Position numbers and translations under genes: made by a program | Shown here: piece by piece, positions 23,757-33,631 of the stretch | Position numbering within the stretch: position 1 is the first letter of the stretch | How the letters are laid out: each line of letters begins with the position of its first letter | NCBI GenBank assembly: GCA_944386055.1 | Contig: CALWZP010000013.1 | Coordinates: 1-64,000, forward strand | Direction of reading: 5' to 3' | DNA length: 64,000 nucleotides | Source of the DNA: an uncultured Oscillospiraceae bacterium | GTDB taxonomy: Bacteria > Bacillota > Clostridia > Oscillospirales > Oscillospiraceae | The notes under the pieces: generated by a model | Databases searched by the model: none | Told to the model about the DNA's origin: nothing | What the model saw: the letters and a program-made list of their open reading frames with translations, nothing else

Positions 23757-24959
23757 ATGAAAAAAGAGTGTATCGCCATGCTGCTGGCCGGCGGTCAGGG
23801 CAGCCGCCTCTACGCCCTGACCACCCACATAGCCAAGCCCGCCGTCCCCTTCGGCGGAAAGTACCGCATCATCGATTTCCCCCTGTCCAACTGCGTCAAC
23901 TCGGGCATCGACACGGTGGGGGTGCTCACCCAGTACCGTCCCATGGAGCTGAACAGCTATGTGGGCAACGGGCAGCCCTGGGACCTGGACCGGCTGGACG
24001 GCGGGGTCCATATCCTGCCCCCCTATGTCTCCGCCGGAGAACAGGGCACCTGGTACAAGGGCACCGCCAACGCCATTTATCAGAACATGAGCTTCATCGA
24101 GCTGTATGACCCCGACTATGTCCTCATCCTGTCGGGGGACCACATCTACAAGATGAACTATGCCGAGATGCTCTCCCACCACAAGAAAGAGGGGGCGGCC
24201 TGCACCATCTCGGTGCTGGAGGTCACCATGGAGGAGGCCACCCGCTTCGGCATCATGAATGTGGACGAGCACGACACCATCTACGAGTTCGAGGAAAAGC
24301 CCGCCCACCCCAAGAGCAACCTGGCCTCCATGGGCATCTATATCTTCACCTGGTCCAAGCTGCGCCAGTATCTGATGGAGGACGAGGCGGACCCCCGCTC
24401 GTCCAACGATTTCGGCAAGAACATCATCCCCGCCATGCTCGCCGCGGGGGAGAAGATGACCGCCTATCGTTTTTCAGGCTACTGGAAGGATGTGGGGACC
24501 ATCGACTCTCTGTGGGACGCCAATATGGACCTGCTCTCCCCCAGCAGCAGCATCAACCTGCACGACACCGACTGGCCCATCTACGCCCGGCCCGCCGGGG
24601 TTCCCCCTCAGTTCATGGGGGAGACCGCCAAGGTCTCCCACTCGCTGGTCACCGGGGGCAGCAGCATCTGCGGTTCGGTGGAAAACTCGGTGCTTTTCCA
24701 CTCGGTGACGGTGGAGGAAGGGGCCAGCATCCGCTATTCCATCCTCATGCCCGGGGCGGTGGTCCGGGCGGGAGCCACGGTGGAATACGCCATCCTGGCC
24801 GAGCGCGCCGTAGTGGAGGCGGGCGCCCGGGTGGGCGCCCCGCCGGGGGGAGACGACTGGGGCATCGCGGTGGTGGCCGCCAATGTGACGGTGGGCGCCG
24901 GCTGCACCGTCCCCCCCAGGGCCATGCTCTCGGAAGACCTGAAGAAGGAGGGGAAGTGA
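23757..24959 (+). CDS. glgC: Glucose-1-phosphate adenylyltransferase, catalytic subunit
   Basis: 400 aa. The nucleotidyltransferase N-terminus has [14 protein letters not shown] (GGxGxRL) and catalytic-site sequences [11 protein letters not shown] and [13 protein letters not shown], the sugar-phosphate loop [10 protein letters not shown] and SGYWKDVGT; a left-handed beta-helix C-terminus follows. It makes ADP-glucose from ATP and glucose-1-phosphate, the committed step of glycogen synthesis. GGAGATGATGAG precedes the ATG. It pairs with the GlgD subunit encoded 1 base downstream. Confidence 0.97.
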   Translation: MKKECIAMLLAGGQGSRLYALTTHIAKPAVPFGGKYRIIDFPLSNCVNSGIDTVGVLTQYRPMELNSYVGNGQPWDLDRLDGGVHILPPYVSAGEQGTWYKGTANAIYQNMSFIELYDPDYVLILSGDHIYKMNYAEMLSHHKKEGAACTISVLEVTMEEATRFGIMNVDEHDTIYEFEEKPAHPKSNLASMGIYIFTWSKLRQYLMEDEADPRSSNDFGKNIIPAMLAAGEKMTAYRFSGYWKDVGTIDSLWDANMDLLSPSSSINLHDTDWPIYARPAGVPPQFMGETAKVSHSLVTGGSSICGSVENSVLFHSVTVEEGASIRYSILMPGAVVRAGATVEYAILAERAVVEAGARVGAPPGGDDWGIAVVAANVTVGAGCTVPPRAMLSEDLKKEGK

Positions 24960-24960
24960 C

Positions 24961-26073
24961 ATGAACGACCTCCACGGCATCATTTTCGCCTACCGCTCCA
25001 ACCCCCACCTGCGGGAGCTGACCCAGCCCCGGAACACCTGCTCCGTCCCCTTCGGCGGCCGGTACCGGCTGGTGGATTTCATGCTGTCCAACATGGTCAA
25101 CGCCGGCATCACCGACATCGGCATCATCGTCCACGAGAGCTATCAGTCCCTGCTGGACCATGTGGGCTCCGGCAAGGACTGGGACCTCTCCCGCAAGCAC
25201 GGCGGCCTGCGCATCCTGCCCCCCTTCAGCTTCGCCGAGCAGAACGGGGAATACCACGGGGTGCTGCAGGCGCTGTCTAGCGTCTCCTCCTATCTGCAGA
25301 AGATCCGCCAGGACTATGTGATTCTGGCAGGGGGCGACCTGATCGTCAATCTGCCGGTGTCCGACATCTTCCAGCACCACCTGGACAGCGGCGCGGACAT
25401 CACCGCCGTCTGCACCCGCACGCCCACCGGCAGCGATCCCCGGGATACCGTCTACTGTACCATCGGCGCCAACGGTCTGATCACCGACGCCGCCGTCCAT
25501 CCCAACCAGCCGGAGGGCTGTGAATGCCTTCAGGTGTATATCCTGTCCAAGTCCCTGATGATGAGTCTGGTGGAGCACAGCGCCTCCCATGGCGTCATCT
25601 CCTTCAGCCGGGGGGTACTCCAGGGGATGGCCGACACCCTGCGCATCTCTCCCTACATCTTCCAGGGTTATGTGGCCCGCACCCACTCGGTACGGCAGTA
25701 CTTTGAAAAGAGCATGGACCTTCTGAACCCCGCCGTCCGCGCCGACCTGTTCAACCCCCAGTTCCCCATCCGAACCAAGGACCAGTCCAACCCCTCCACC
25801 TACTATGGGCCGGAGGCGTCGGCGGTGAACTCCCTCATAGCCGACGGCTGTATCATCGAGGGCGAAGTGGACCACTCCATCCTCTTCCGGGGAGTTCGGG
25901 TGGCCAAGGGGGCCAAGGTGTCCCACTGTGTGCTGATGCAGAGCGCCTATGTGGGAGAAAACTCCATCCTCTCCTATGTCATCGGGGATAAGAATGTCCG
26001 CATCCGCTCCAACCGCACGCTGATGGGGCACTCCACCTACCCCCTCGCCATCGCCAAAAACACCGAGATCTGA
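24961..26073 (+). CDS. glgD: Glucose-1-phosphate adenylyltransferase regulatory subunit
   Basis: 370 aa GlgC paralogue. The N-terminus (DLHGIIFAYRSNPHLREL) lacks the GGxGxRL nucleotide loop present in GlgC, as is typical of GlgD, while PFGGRYRLVDFMLSN, LAGGDLIVNL and the C-terminal beta-helix repeats remain. It is expected to be inactive alone and to form a heterotetramer with GlgC. The start overlaps closely with the glgC end (stop at 24959). Confidence 0.95.
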   Translation: MNDLHGIIFAYRSNPHLRELTQPRNTCSVPFGGRYRLVDFMLSNMVNAGITDIGIIVHESYQSLLDHVGSGKDWDLSRKHGGLRILPPFSFAEQNGEYHGVLQALSSVSSYLQKIRQDYVILAGGDLIVNLPVSDIFQHHLDSGADITAVCTRTPTGSDPRDTVYCTIGANGLITDAAVHPNQPEGCECLQVYILSKSLMMSLVEHSASHGVISFSRGVLQGMADTLRISPYIFQGYVARTHSVRQYFEKSMDLLNPAVRADLFNPQFPIRTKDQSNPSTYYGPEASAVNSLIADGCIIEGEVDHSILFRGVRVAKGAKVSHCVLMQSAYVGENSILSYVIGDKNVRIRSNRTLMGHSTYPLAIAKNTEI

Positions 26074-26154
26074 GACCGGGCGGCCCCGTTCCGCCGCATC
26101 TGCCGCGCGCGGGCGGCTCCCTTCCGCTGGTCCCCATCTGAAAGGAGTTTTTCC

Positions 26155-27588
26155 ATGAACATTCTCTTTGCCGCTTCCGAGGCCGCACCTTTTGTCAAAA
26201 CAGGGGGGCTGGCCGATGTGGCCGGGTCCCTGCCCCAGGTGCTGGCCGCCGCCGGCCACGATGTGCGGGTGGTCCTCCCCCTGTACGAGCGCATCGGCGA
26301 GGACTGGCGCAGCCAGATGACCTACCTCACCAACATCCGGGTGCAGCTGGCCTGGCGCAGCCAGTACTGCGGCCTGTTCCGGCTGGAGCGGGAAGGGGTC
26401 ACTTATTACTTCATCGACAACGAGTACTATTTCCGCCGGTGGGACCTGTACGGCCACTTTGACGACGGGGAGCGCTTCGCCTTCTTCTCCAAGGCGGTGC
26501 TCCATGTCCCCGCCATGGTGGACTGGCCGGTGGATATCCTCCACTGCAACGACTGGCAGACCGCCCTGGTCCCCGTCTATCTGCTGGAGGAGAAATACCG
26601 CATTTCCCAGCTGGCCGGGGCCAAGTCGGTGTTCACCATCCACAACATCGAGTACCAGGGCCGGTACAGCAAGGCCATCCTGGGGGATGTGTGCGACCTG
26701 AACGAGAGCTATTTCAACGAGCACATGCTGGCCTTCCACGACGATGTAAACCTGATGCAGGGGGCCATCTTCGCCGCCGACGCGGTGACCACCGTCTCCC
26801 CCACCTACGCCCAGGAGCTGCAGGACCCCTTCTATGCCCATGGGCTGGATGGGGTGGTGCGGGCCAACAGCTATAAGCTCACCGGAATCCTCAACGGCAT
26901 CGACACCGCCCTCTATACCCCCAAGGGAAACCACGCCATCGCCAAGCCCTTCTCGGTGGGACGCATGGCGGGCAAGGCGGAGTGCAAGGCCGCCCTGCAG
27001 CAGATCTCCGGGCTCTCCGCCGCCCCGGACACCCCCATCCTCGCCTGCGTCTCCCGTCTGGTGTACCACAAGGGCTTCGACCTGATCCTCCAGGTGCTGG
27101 ACCAGATCATGGAGATGGATGTGCAGATGGTGGTGCTGGGCACGGGGGAGGAGCGGTATGAGGAGACCTTCCGCCGGGCACAGGCACAGTATCCCGGCCG
27201 CTTCTCCGCCCAGATCATGTACTCCGCTCCTCTGTCCACCGCCATCTACGCCGGGGCGGACCTGTTCCTCATGCCCTCCATCTCAGAGCCCTGCGGCCTG
27301 AGCCAGATGATCGCCATGCGCTTCGGCACTGTCCCCGTGGTGCGGGAGACCGGCGGGCTGAAGGACACGGTGTTCCCCTACAACAAGTACACCGGCGAGG
27401 GCCGGGGCTTCACCTTCACCTTCCCCAACGCCGGCGACATGCTGTGGGTCATCCGGGAGGCGGTGGAGCTGTACCACAGCGACCAGAAGGCATGGAAAAA
27501 GCTGCAGCGGGCGGACATGACCGCCGACTTCAGCTGGGATGTCTCCGCAGGGCAGTATCTGGCGCTGTACGGCCGTCTTCTGGAGTGA
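26155..27588 (+). CDS. glgA: Glycogen synthase (ADP-glucose)
   Basis: 477 aa GT5. N-terminal ILFAASEAAPFVKTGGLADV contains the KTGGL ADP-glucose-binding motif; HCNDWQTALVP lies in domain 1, and the C-terminal Rossmann domain carries PSISEPCGLSQMIAMRFGTVPVVRETGGL. It extends alpha-1,4-glucan. AAAGGAG precedes the ATG. Last gene of the glg operon. Confidence 0.97.
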   Translation: MNILFAASEAAPFVKTGGLADVAGSLPQVLAAAGHDVRVVLPLYERIGEDWRSQMTYLTNIRVQLAWRSQYCGLFRLEREGVTYYFIDNEYYFRRWDLYGHFDDGERFAFFSKAVLHVPAMVDWPVDILHCNDWQTALVPVYLLEEKYRISQLAGAKSVFTIHNIEYQGRYSKAILGDVCDLNESYFNEHMLAFHDDVNLMQGAIFAADAVTTVSPTYAQELQDPFYAHGLDGVVRANSYKLTGILNGIDTALYTPKGNHAIAKPFSVGRMAGKAECKAALQQISGLSAAPDTPILACVSRLVYHKGFDLILQVLDQIMEMDVQMVVLGTGEERYEETFRRAQAQYPGRFSAQIMYSAPLSTAIYAGADLFLMPSISEPCGLSQMIAMRFGTVPVVRETGGLKDTVFPYNKYTGEGRGFTFTFPNAGDMLWVIREAVELYHSDQKAWKKLQRADMTADFSWDVSAGQYLALYGRLLE

Positions 27589-27612
27589 CCGGTTCCAACT
27601 CACCGCATGAAG

Positions 27613-27648
27613 AAGCGGCATGTGGACGATGTTCCACATGCCGCTTTT
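27613..27648. terminator. Terminator between convergent glgA and glgP
   Basis: Stem AAGCGGCATGTGG / CCACATGCCGCTT with 8-base loop, then TTCC; it can serve both strands. Confidence 0.8.
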
Positions 27649-27685
27649 CCTGTCATCTCTTCTGTTTCGGATCTGGACTTCCGCC

Positions 27686-30112
27686 TTATCTGTGGGGCAC
27701 CTTCCAGATGTGGTCTGCATACTCCCGCACGGCGCGGTCGGCGGCAAACACCCCCGACCGGGCAATGTTGAGGAGGGACCGGCGGTTCCACTCCCGCCGG
27801 TCCAGATACAGCTCCCCCGCCCGGCGGTGGGCGTCCCGGTAGCTCTCAAAATCGGCCAGGAGCATATACTCGTCGGCGGGCCCGCCCTGCCCGAAGAGCA
27901 GGCGGTTGACCAGGTCGTTGTAGGACACCCCGTCGTCAAAGCCGGCGGACAGCTTATCCAGCACCGCCTTCAGCAGCGGGTCCCGCAGGCAGTACTCATA
28001 GGGGGAATAGCCCTTCAGCTTCAGCTCGGTCACCTCGTCGGCCTTCAGCCCGAAGAGGAACATGTTCTCGTCCCCCAGCTGGCGGTGCATCTCCACATTG
28101 GCGCCGTCCAGGGTGCCGATGGTCAGCGCGCCGTTCATCATGAACTTCATGTTGCCGGTGCCGCTGGCCTCCTTGCCGGCGGTGGAGATCTGCTCGGAGA
28201 GCTCGCTGGCGGGCATCAGCTTCTCCGCCAGGGAGACCCGGTAGTTCTCCAGGAACACCACCTGCAGCCGCCCCTTACAGGCGGGGTCGGCGTTCACCGT
28301 GTCCGCCAGGGAGTTGATCAGGTGGATGATCTCCTTGGCCACGAAATAGCTGGGGGCCGCCTTGGCCCCGAAGAGGAACACCCGGGGGGTGAACTGGAAG
28401 TGGGGATCCTCCTTCAGCTGGAGATAGAGGCTGGTGATGTGCATGGCGTTAAGCAGCTGCCGCTTGTACTCGTGCAACCGCTTCACCTGGACATCGAAGA
28501 TGGCGTCGGGGTCCAGCAGCACGCCGGCGGAGCGGGCGGCATAGTCGGAGAATCCGGCCTTGTTGTCCCGCTTGATGCGCTCCAGCCGGGTCAGCACCGA
28601 CGCGTCGTCCTGATATTTCTCCAGCCCGGACAGCTGTTCCGGGTGGAGGAGATAGCCGTCTCCCCCGGTGCACTCCCGGACCAGGGCGTCCAGCTGCGGG
28701 TTGATCTCGCTGAGCCACCGGCGGTGGTCCACCCCGTTGGTGACATTCTGAAACTGGCCGGGGCGGCGGAGATAGGCGTCGTGGAACACCTCTTTCTTCA
28801 GGATCTCGGTGTGCAGGGCGGACACCCCGTTCACCGCGAAGCATGCACAGATGCACAGGTTGGCCATGCGCACCTCGCCTCCCCAGACGATGGCAAGCTT
28901 CTCCACCCGGCCCATGTCCCCGTGGAAGTACTCCGTCAGCTGGGCCTGATAGCGGTTGCTGATCTCCACGATGATCTGCCAGATGCGGGGCAGAAGGGAC
29001 TGGATCAAGCTCTGGGGCCAGCGCTCCAGCGCCTCGGCCAGGATGGTGTGGTTGGTGTAGGCCACGGTCCGGGTGACGATGTCCCAGGCGTCCTCCCAGG
29101 AGTACCCCTCCTCGTCCAGCAGCAGGCGCATCAGCTCGGGGATGACCAGGGTGGGGTGGGTGTCGTTGATCTGGATGACATGCTTCTCATGGAAGTTGCG
29201 CAGGGTGCCGTACTCCAGGCGGTGCTTGGCCACGATGGACTGCACGGTGGCGGAGACGAAGAAGTACTGCTGCTTCAGGCGCAGGGACTTCCCCTCCGGG
29301 TGGTTGTCGGCGGGGTAGAGCACCTTGGCGATGACCTCCGCCATGGCCTGCTGTTCCACCGCCTTGAGGTATTCCCCGGTGGAGTAGTAGTTCATGTCCA
29401 CCGGGGCGGGGGACTTGGCGTCCCACAGGCGCAGGGTGTTGGTGTGGTCGGTGGCATAGCCGGCGATCTTCATGTCCAGAGGCACCGCCAGCACCGCGGT
29501 GTAGCCAGTGTGCTCCGGGCGGTTCACTCCGTTCGTCCAGCGGTCGGTGACCGTACCGCCGAAGCGCACCTCCTGGGCCTCGTCCACCTTGGGGATCAGC
29601 CAGGAACTGCCGTACTCCAGCCAGTTGTCCGCCAGCTCCTGCTGCTGCCCGTCGATGATTTTCTGTTTGAAAATGCCCAGCTCATAGCAGATGGAGTACC
29701 CCGTGGCGGGGATCTCCAGGGTGGTCAGAGAGTCCAGGTAGCAGGCGGCCAGACGGCCCAGGCCGCCGTTGCCCAGGCCGGCGTCCGGCTCCGACTCGAA
29801 CAGCTCCCCGGGGTCGAAGCCCAGGGACTCGATTGCCTCCTTCAGGGGCTCCAGCACCCCCAGGTTATAGGCGTTCTTCTCCATGGAACGGCCCATGAGG
29901 AACTCCAGGGACAGGTAGTGGACCTGACGCTGGTGCTCCCGCTCCACCCGCTGCTCGGTCTCCACCGAGTGGGTGGCCATCATGTCCCGCAGGACCAGGG
30001 CGCAGGCCTTGAACATGTGGATGGGATGGGCCTGGGCCACCGTGCGGCCGTAATTGCGCTGCAGCTTTCCCACGATCAGCTCGGCCAGCTGTTCCTTGGT
30101 ATATTCAGACAT
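27686..30112 (-). CDS. glgP: Glycogen/starch phosphorylase
   Basis: 808 aa GT35. HYLSLEFLMGRSMEKNAYNLG and the glycine-rich LFESEPDAGLGNGGLGRLAAC segment are diagnostic; PLP-binding Lys is K656 in GTGNMKFMMNGALTIGT. It releases glucose-1-phosphate from glycogen, opposing the convergent glgBCDA operon. It has its own promoter and a structured 5' leader. Confidence 0.97.
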   Translation of the reverse strand: MSEYTKEQLAELIVGKLQRNYGRTVAQAHPIHMFKACALVLRDMMATHSVETEQRVEREHQRQVHYLSLEFLMGRSMEKNAYNLGVLEPLKEAIESLGFDPGELFESEPDAGLGNGGLGRLAACYLDSLTTLEIPATGYSICYELGIFKQKIIDGQQQELADNWLEYGSSWLIPKVDEAQEVRFGGTVTDRWTNGVNRPEHTGYTAVLAVPLDMKIAGYATDHTNTLRLWDAKSPAPVDMNYYSTGEYLKAVEQQAMAEVIAKVLYPADNHPEGKSLRLKQQYFFVSATVQSIVAKHRLEYGTLRNFHEKHVIQINDTHPTLVIPELMRLLLDEEGYSWEDAWDIVTRTVAYTNHTILAEALERWPQSLIQSLLPRIWQIIVEISNRYQAQLTEYFHGDMGRVEKLAIVWGGEVRMANLCICACFAVNGVSALHTEILKKEVFHDAYLRRPGQFQNVTNGVDHRRWLSEINPQLDALVRECTGGDGYLLHPEQLSGLEKYQDDASVLTRLERIKRDNKAGFSDYAARSAGVLLDPDAIFDVQVKRLHEYKRQLLNAMHITSLYLQLKEDPHFQFTPRVFLFGAKAAPSYFVAKEIIHLINSLADTVNADPACKGRLQVVFLENYRVSLAEKLMPASELSEQISTAGKEASGTGNMKFMMNGALTIGTLDGANVEMHRQLGDENMFLFGLKADEVTELKLKGYSPYEYCLRDPLLKAVLDKLSAGFDDGVSYNDLVNRLLFGQGGPADEYMLLADFESYRDAHRRAGELYLDRREWNRRSLLNIARSGVFAADRAVREYADHIWKVPHR

Positions 30113-30156
30113 ATCGTCGCCTCCCGGTTCAGATTACAACAGTTCAGAAGTCAGAA

Positions 30157-30226
30157 GGGGCCCGCCGCCGCGGCAGACCGCCGCGGGGCAGGGCCCCATT
30201 GTATCAGATTTCCCCCGGTGCGTCAA
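30157..30226 (-). promoter_or_regulatory. glgP promoter and +1 hairpin
   Basis: Minus strand TTGACG (30221-30226), 17-base spacer, TACAAT (30198-30203). The transcript would begin almost directly with a GC-rich hairpin (30157-30197: outer GGGGCCC/GGGCCCC, inner CCGCGGC/GCCGCGG) followed by TTCTGACTT, which could stabilise or attenuate the mRNA. Confidence 0.7.
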
Positions 30227-30285
30227 TCGGAGGAGCGGTTCTCCGGGCGTCCCTACAAGAGATTTTACCCAGATCAGACCGTCTT

Positions 30286-31464
30286 TTAATCCAGCACCCG
30301 CACCCGGAGCACACCGTCCACCTGCTTCAGCTGGTCCCGGACGCTCTGGGGGATCTCGCAGTTCACATCGAACACCGAATAGGCGTAGGCCCCGGCGGAT
30401 TTGTTGGTCATGTTCTCGATGTTCACCCCGTCCTTGGCGAAGATGGGCATGATGGTGGTGAGCATGCCGGGCAGGTTGCGGTGGATGATGCAGATCCGGG
30501 CGATGCCGGTGCGCTCCAGCACGAGTGTGGGCATATTCACCGAGTTTTTGATGTTGCCGTTGCGGAGATAGTCGTCCATCTCCTTGGCGGCCATCACGGC
30601 GCAGTTGGCCTCGCTCTCGATGGTGGTGCCGCCCAGATGGGGGGTGGCCACCACATTCTTCACCTTCACATTCCGCTCGGTGGGGAAATCTGTGACAAAG
30701 CGGGCCACCTTTCCCCGCTCCAGGGCGGAGAGGATGGCGTCCTCGTTGACCACCTCGCCCCGGGCGTAGTTGATGATGCGCACCCCGTCCTTCATCTTCT
30801 CGATGGCCGCCTCGTCGATCATGTCCCGGGTCTCGGCGGTGAGGGGGGTGTGGATGGTGATATAGTCGCAGCTGCGCAGCAGGCTGTCCAGGTCGGGCAC
30901 CCGCTCCACATGGCGGGAGATCTTCCACGCCGCGTCCACCGACAGATAGGGGTCGTATCCGCACACCTTCATGCCCAGGTCGATGCCGATGTTGGCCACC
31001 AGGCTGCCCACATTGCCCATGCCGATGACGCCCAGGCGCTTGGTGTAGTACTCCGGGCCGGCAAACTGCTTCTTCACCTGCTCCATGGCCACATCCACCG
31101 GCACCTTGTCGTCATGGTAGCTGTACACCCAGTTCATCCCCCCCAGGATATCCCGGGAGGCCATACCCATGCCGAACAGGAACAGCTCCTTCACCCCGTT
31201 GGCGTTGGCGCCGGGGGAGTTGAAGACCACGATGCCGCTCTCGCTGCAGCGCTCCAGGGGGATGGTGTTCACCCCGATGCCCGCCCGGGCGATGCACTTC
31301 AGCTCGGGGTTGAACTGGTAGTCCAGCATGTTGGTGGCCCGGACGAAGATGGCGTCGGGGGCCTCCTGGTCGTCGGACATGACATAGCGGTCCTCGGTGA
31401 GCACCTCCCGGCACACAGGGGAGATGTGGTTGAGGGTCCTGACCTTATATTTTCCCTGATACAT
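30286..31464 (-). CDS. serA: D-3-phosphoglycerate dehydrogenase with ACT domain
   Basis: 392 aa. Rossmann NAD motif GVIGMGNVGSLVANIGIDLG, catalytic Arg/Glu/His region (NYARGEVVNE, TPHLGGTTIESE) and a C-terminal ACT domain (about 320-392; RICIIHRNLPGMLTTIMPIF) that may bind serine. First step of phosphorylated serine synthesis. ATG 31464 follows AGAGAGG. It lies 28 bases after serC in one operon. Confidence 0.94.
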   Translation of the reverse strand: MYQGKYKVRTLNHISPVCREVLTEDRYVMSDDQEAPDAIFVRATNMLDYQFNPELKCIARAGIGVNTIPLERCSESGIVVFNSPGANANGVKELFLFGMGMASRDILGGMNWVYSYHDDKVPVDVAMEQVKKQFAGPEYYTKRLGVIGMGNVGSLVANIGIDLGMKVCGYDPYLSVDAAWKISRHVERVPDLDSLLRSCDYITIHTPLTAETRDMIDEAAIEKMKDGVRIINYARGEVVNEDAILSALERGKVARFVTDFPTERNVKVKNVVATPHLGGTTIESEANCAVMAAKEMDDYLRNGNIKNSVNMPTLVLERTGIARICIIHRNLPGMLTTIMPIFAKDGVNIENMTNKSAGAYAYSVFDVNCEIPQSVRDQLKQVDGVLRVRVLD

Positions 31465-31492
31465 GGTGTTGTTCCTCTCTTTCCGTTTGGTG

Positions 31493-32578
31493 TCAGTTGG
31501 CCCGGTCAAAGCGCCGGATGAAGTCCGCCAGCCGCTCCACGCCCTCCATGGGCATGGCGTTGTAGATGGAGGCACGCATCCCGCCGGAGAGCCGGTGGCC
31601 CTTCAGGTTGGTGAAGCCCGCCTCCACCGACTCCGCCACGAATTTGGCGTCCAGCTCGTCGCTGGCGGTGCGGAAGGCCACATTCATATAGGAGCGGCTG
31701 TCCGCCCGGGCGGGGGCGGTGAACAGCCGGGAGCCGTCGATGGTCTCATAGAGCAGCTCCGCCCGCTTGCGGCGGTTTGCCTCCATGGCCTCCACGCCTC
31801 CCTGCTCCTCCACCCAGTCCAGCACCAGGCCCAGGATATAGATACACCAGCAGGGCGGGGTGTTGTACATGGAGTCCTTGTCGATCATCCGCTGATAGCT
31901 GAGCATCAGGGGGGTGATGGGCAGCTCGTGCCCCGCCAGGTCCCGGCGGAGGATGACCACCGTCAGCCCCGCGGGGGCCATGTTCTTCTGGGCCCCCGCC
32001 AGGATCAGCCCGTATTTCGACACATCCACCGGGGTGGACAGGATGTCGGAGGACATGTCGCACACCAGGGGGACCGCCCCGGTCTCGGGGACATAGTGCC
32101 ACTCGGTGCCGTAGATGGTGTTGTTGGCGCAGTAGTAGAAATAGCTGGCCTGGGGATCCAGGTCCAGCTCCTCCTGTCGGGGGATGTAGGTGTGCCCCTT
32201 GTCGGCGGAGGAACAGGCCGCTCTCACCGCGCCGTACTTCTTTGCCTCCTGAAAGGCGATGTTGGCGAAGTTGCCCGTAATGGCGTAGTCCGCCCGGCCG
32301 GTGGCGCTGATGAGGTTCAGCGGCACCGCGGAGAACTGGGTGGAGGCACCCCCCTGGAGCAGCAGGATCTCATACTCCTGCGGCACCTTCAGCGCCCGGC
32401 GCAGCTTCTCCTTGGCCCCCTGAAAGATCTCGTCAAAGACCTTGGAGCGGTGGCTCATCTCCATCACCGACATGCCGCTGCCGCGGTAATTGGTGATCTC
32501 AGCGCCCGCCCGCCGCAGTACCTGCAGCGGCAGCATGGAGGGACCCGCTGAAAAATTAAACACCCGATTGTCTTCCAC
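31493..32578 (-). CDS. serC: Phosphoserine aminotransferase
   Basis: 361 aa class V aminotransferase. The N-terminal FNFSAGPSMLPLQVL is diagnostic, and PLP Lys is K198 in ILAGAQKNMAPAGLT. It converts 3-phosphohydroxypyruvate to phosphoserine. GTG start after AGAGGAG (8 bases). Operon serC-serA; no serB in the window. Confidence 0.96.
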   Translation of the reverse strand: MEDNRVFNFSAGPSMLPLQVLRRAGAEITNYRGSGMSVMEMSHRSKVFDEIFQGAKEKLRRALKVPQEYEILLLQGGASTQFSAVPLNLISATGRADYAITGNFANIAFQEAKKYGAVRAACSSADKGHTYIPRQEELDLDPQASYFYYCANNTIYGTEWHYVPETGAVPLVCDMSSDILSTPVDVSKYGLILAGAQKNMAPAGLTVVILRRDLAGHELPITPLMLSYQRMIDKDSMYNTPPCWCIYILGLVLDWVEEQGGVEAMEANRRKRAELLYETIDGSRLFTAPARADSRSYMNVAFRTASDELDAKFVAESVEAGFTNLKGHRLSGGMRASIYNAMPMEGVERLADFIRRFDRAN

Positions 32579-32641
32579 CCGTCAAACTCCTCTCTGTTCC
32601 GGATCGCTCTGTTCCTTTATCATATAAAAGTGTCTGCTTTC

Positions 32642-32671
32642 ATTATATTCAGCACTGCCGCCCCCTGTCAA
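32642..32671 (-). promoter_or_regulatory. Promoter of serC-serA
   Basis: Minus strand TTGACA (32666-32671), 18-base spacer, TATAAT (32642-32647). Confidence 0.8.
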
Positions 32672-32733
32672 TGTGTCCCCCCGCGAATTAGAACTATTGT
32701 CCGTTTCCCCCCATTCCGGCGGCAGATTTTCGT

Positions 32734-32781
32734 GGAAATTTCCCGGGGAAAGTTGAATTTCCATCCACGGCATGGTACACT
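32734..32781 (+). promoter_or_regulatory. Promoter of the hydrogenase-like sensory operon
   Basis: TTGAAT (32753-32758), 17-base spacer, TACACT (32776-32781). Overlapping palindromes GGAAATTTCC (32734-32743) and TTTCCCGGGGAAA (32739-32751) abut the -35, where an activator could bind. The divergent serC promoter is 60 bases away. Confidence 0.65.
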
Positions 32782-32830
32782 TAGGGCAGTTGGGCTCCCC
32801 TCTATTCTGATGGCAAGGCAGGTGCTTTTT

Positions 32831-33187
32831 GTGCGAATCCGAGAGATCCAGATCCTTTTGAACGCCACCCTTCTGTGCGGCGCGGACATGCTGGATGACG
32901 AAGTTGCCTCCGGCTTCGGCGCAGATCTGATGAGCGATGTGCTGGCCTTTACCGACTCCGGCACACTGCTTCTCACCGGGCTGTGCAATCTTCAGACCAT
33001 CCGCACCGCAGACATGCTGGACATCTCCCATGTGGTGTTTGTCCGGGGCAAATGTCCCGACGAGTCCATGCTCCAGCTGGCCCGGGAGTGCGGCATCTGC
33101 GTACTGGCCACCAGTTATACCATGTTCAAATCCTGCGGCCTGCTGTATGCGGCCGGCCTGCCTGGAGGTGAGCGGGACGATGGATGA
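32831..33187 (+). CDS. DRTGG-like domain protein, copy A
   Basis: 118 aa, GTG start 8 bases after AAGGCAGG. The core (GFGADLMSDVLAF, LTGLCNLQTIRTADMLDISHVVFVRGK, LARECGICVLATSYTMFKSCGLLY) matches the small DRTGG-type ligand-binding proteins found beside [FeFe]-hydrogenase-like genes in Clostridia and Thermotogae. Biochemical role unknown; nucleotide or signal sensing is presumed. It overlaps the next gene by 8 bases. Confidence 0.82.
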   Translation: MRIREIQILLNATLLCGADMLDDEVASGFGADLMSDVLAFTDSGTLLLTGLCNLQTIRTADMLDISHVVFVRGKCPDESMLQLARECGICVLATSYTMFKSCGLLYAAGLPGGERDDG

Positions 33188-33602
33188 AAGCCTGACTCTC
33201 CATTTCACCGTCCCGCCGGACGACTTCACCCGGGCCGGAGAGGCCAGCAGCTCCACCAAGGCCACCCTGAAGCAGCTGGGTCTGCCCGCGGATGTCATCC
33301 GCCGGGTGTCCATCGTCATGTACGAGGGGGAAATCAACATGGTCATCCACGCCAACGGCGGGGAGATCACCGTGACCATTTCCCCCGATCAGATCACCAT
33401 GGTGCTGAAGGACGCCGGCCCCGGCATCCCCGACATCCAGCAGGCCATGCAGGCCGGGTGGTCCACCGCCAGCGGCGCGGCCCGGGATCTGGGCTTCGGC
33501 GCGGGGATGGGCCTTCCCAATATGAAAAAATGCGCCGATACTCTGGACATTGACAGCACCGTGGGGGTAGGCACCACCGTCACAGCGGTGGTGCGGCTGT
33601 AA
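33180..33602 (+). CDS. Anti-sigma-type HATPase (histidine-kinase-like ATPase)
   Basis: 140 aa, a bare GHKL ATPase domain like the RsbW/SpoIIAB group: N box with EGEINMVIHANGG, G1 box LKDAGPGIPD and G2 GFGAGMGLPNMKKC. No phospho-acceptor His domain. It probably binds or phosphorylates a partner protein in this operon. ATG 33180 overlaps the upstream gene. Confidence 0.88.
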   Translation: MDESLTLHFTVPPDDFTRAGEASSSTKATLKQLGLPADVIRRVSIVMYEGEINMVIHANGGEITVTISPDQITMVLKDAGPGIPDIQQAMQAGWSTASGAARDLGFGAGMGLPNMKKCADTLDIDSTVGVGTTVTAVVRL

Positions 33603-33631
33603 GCGCCCTCCTGCGGAAAGGAGCCGTTCCC

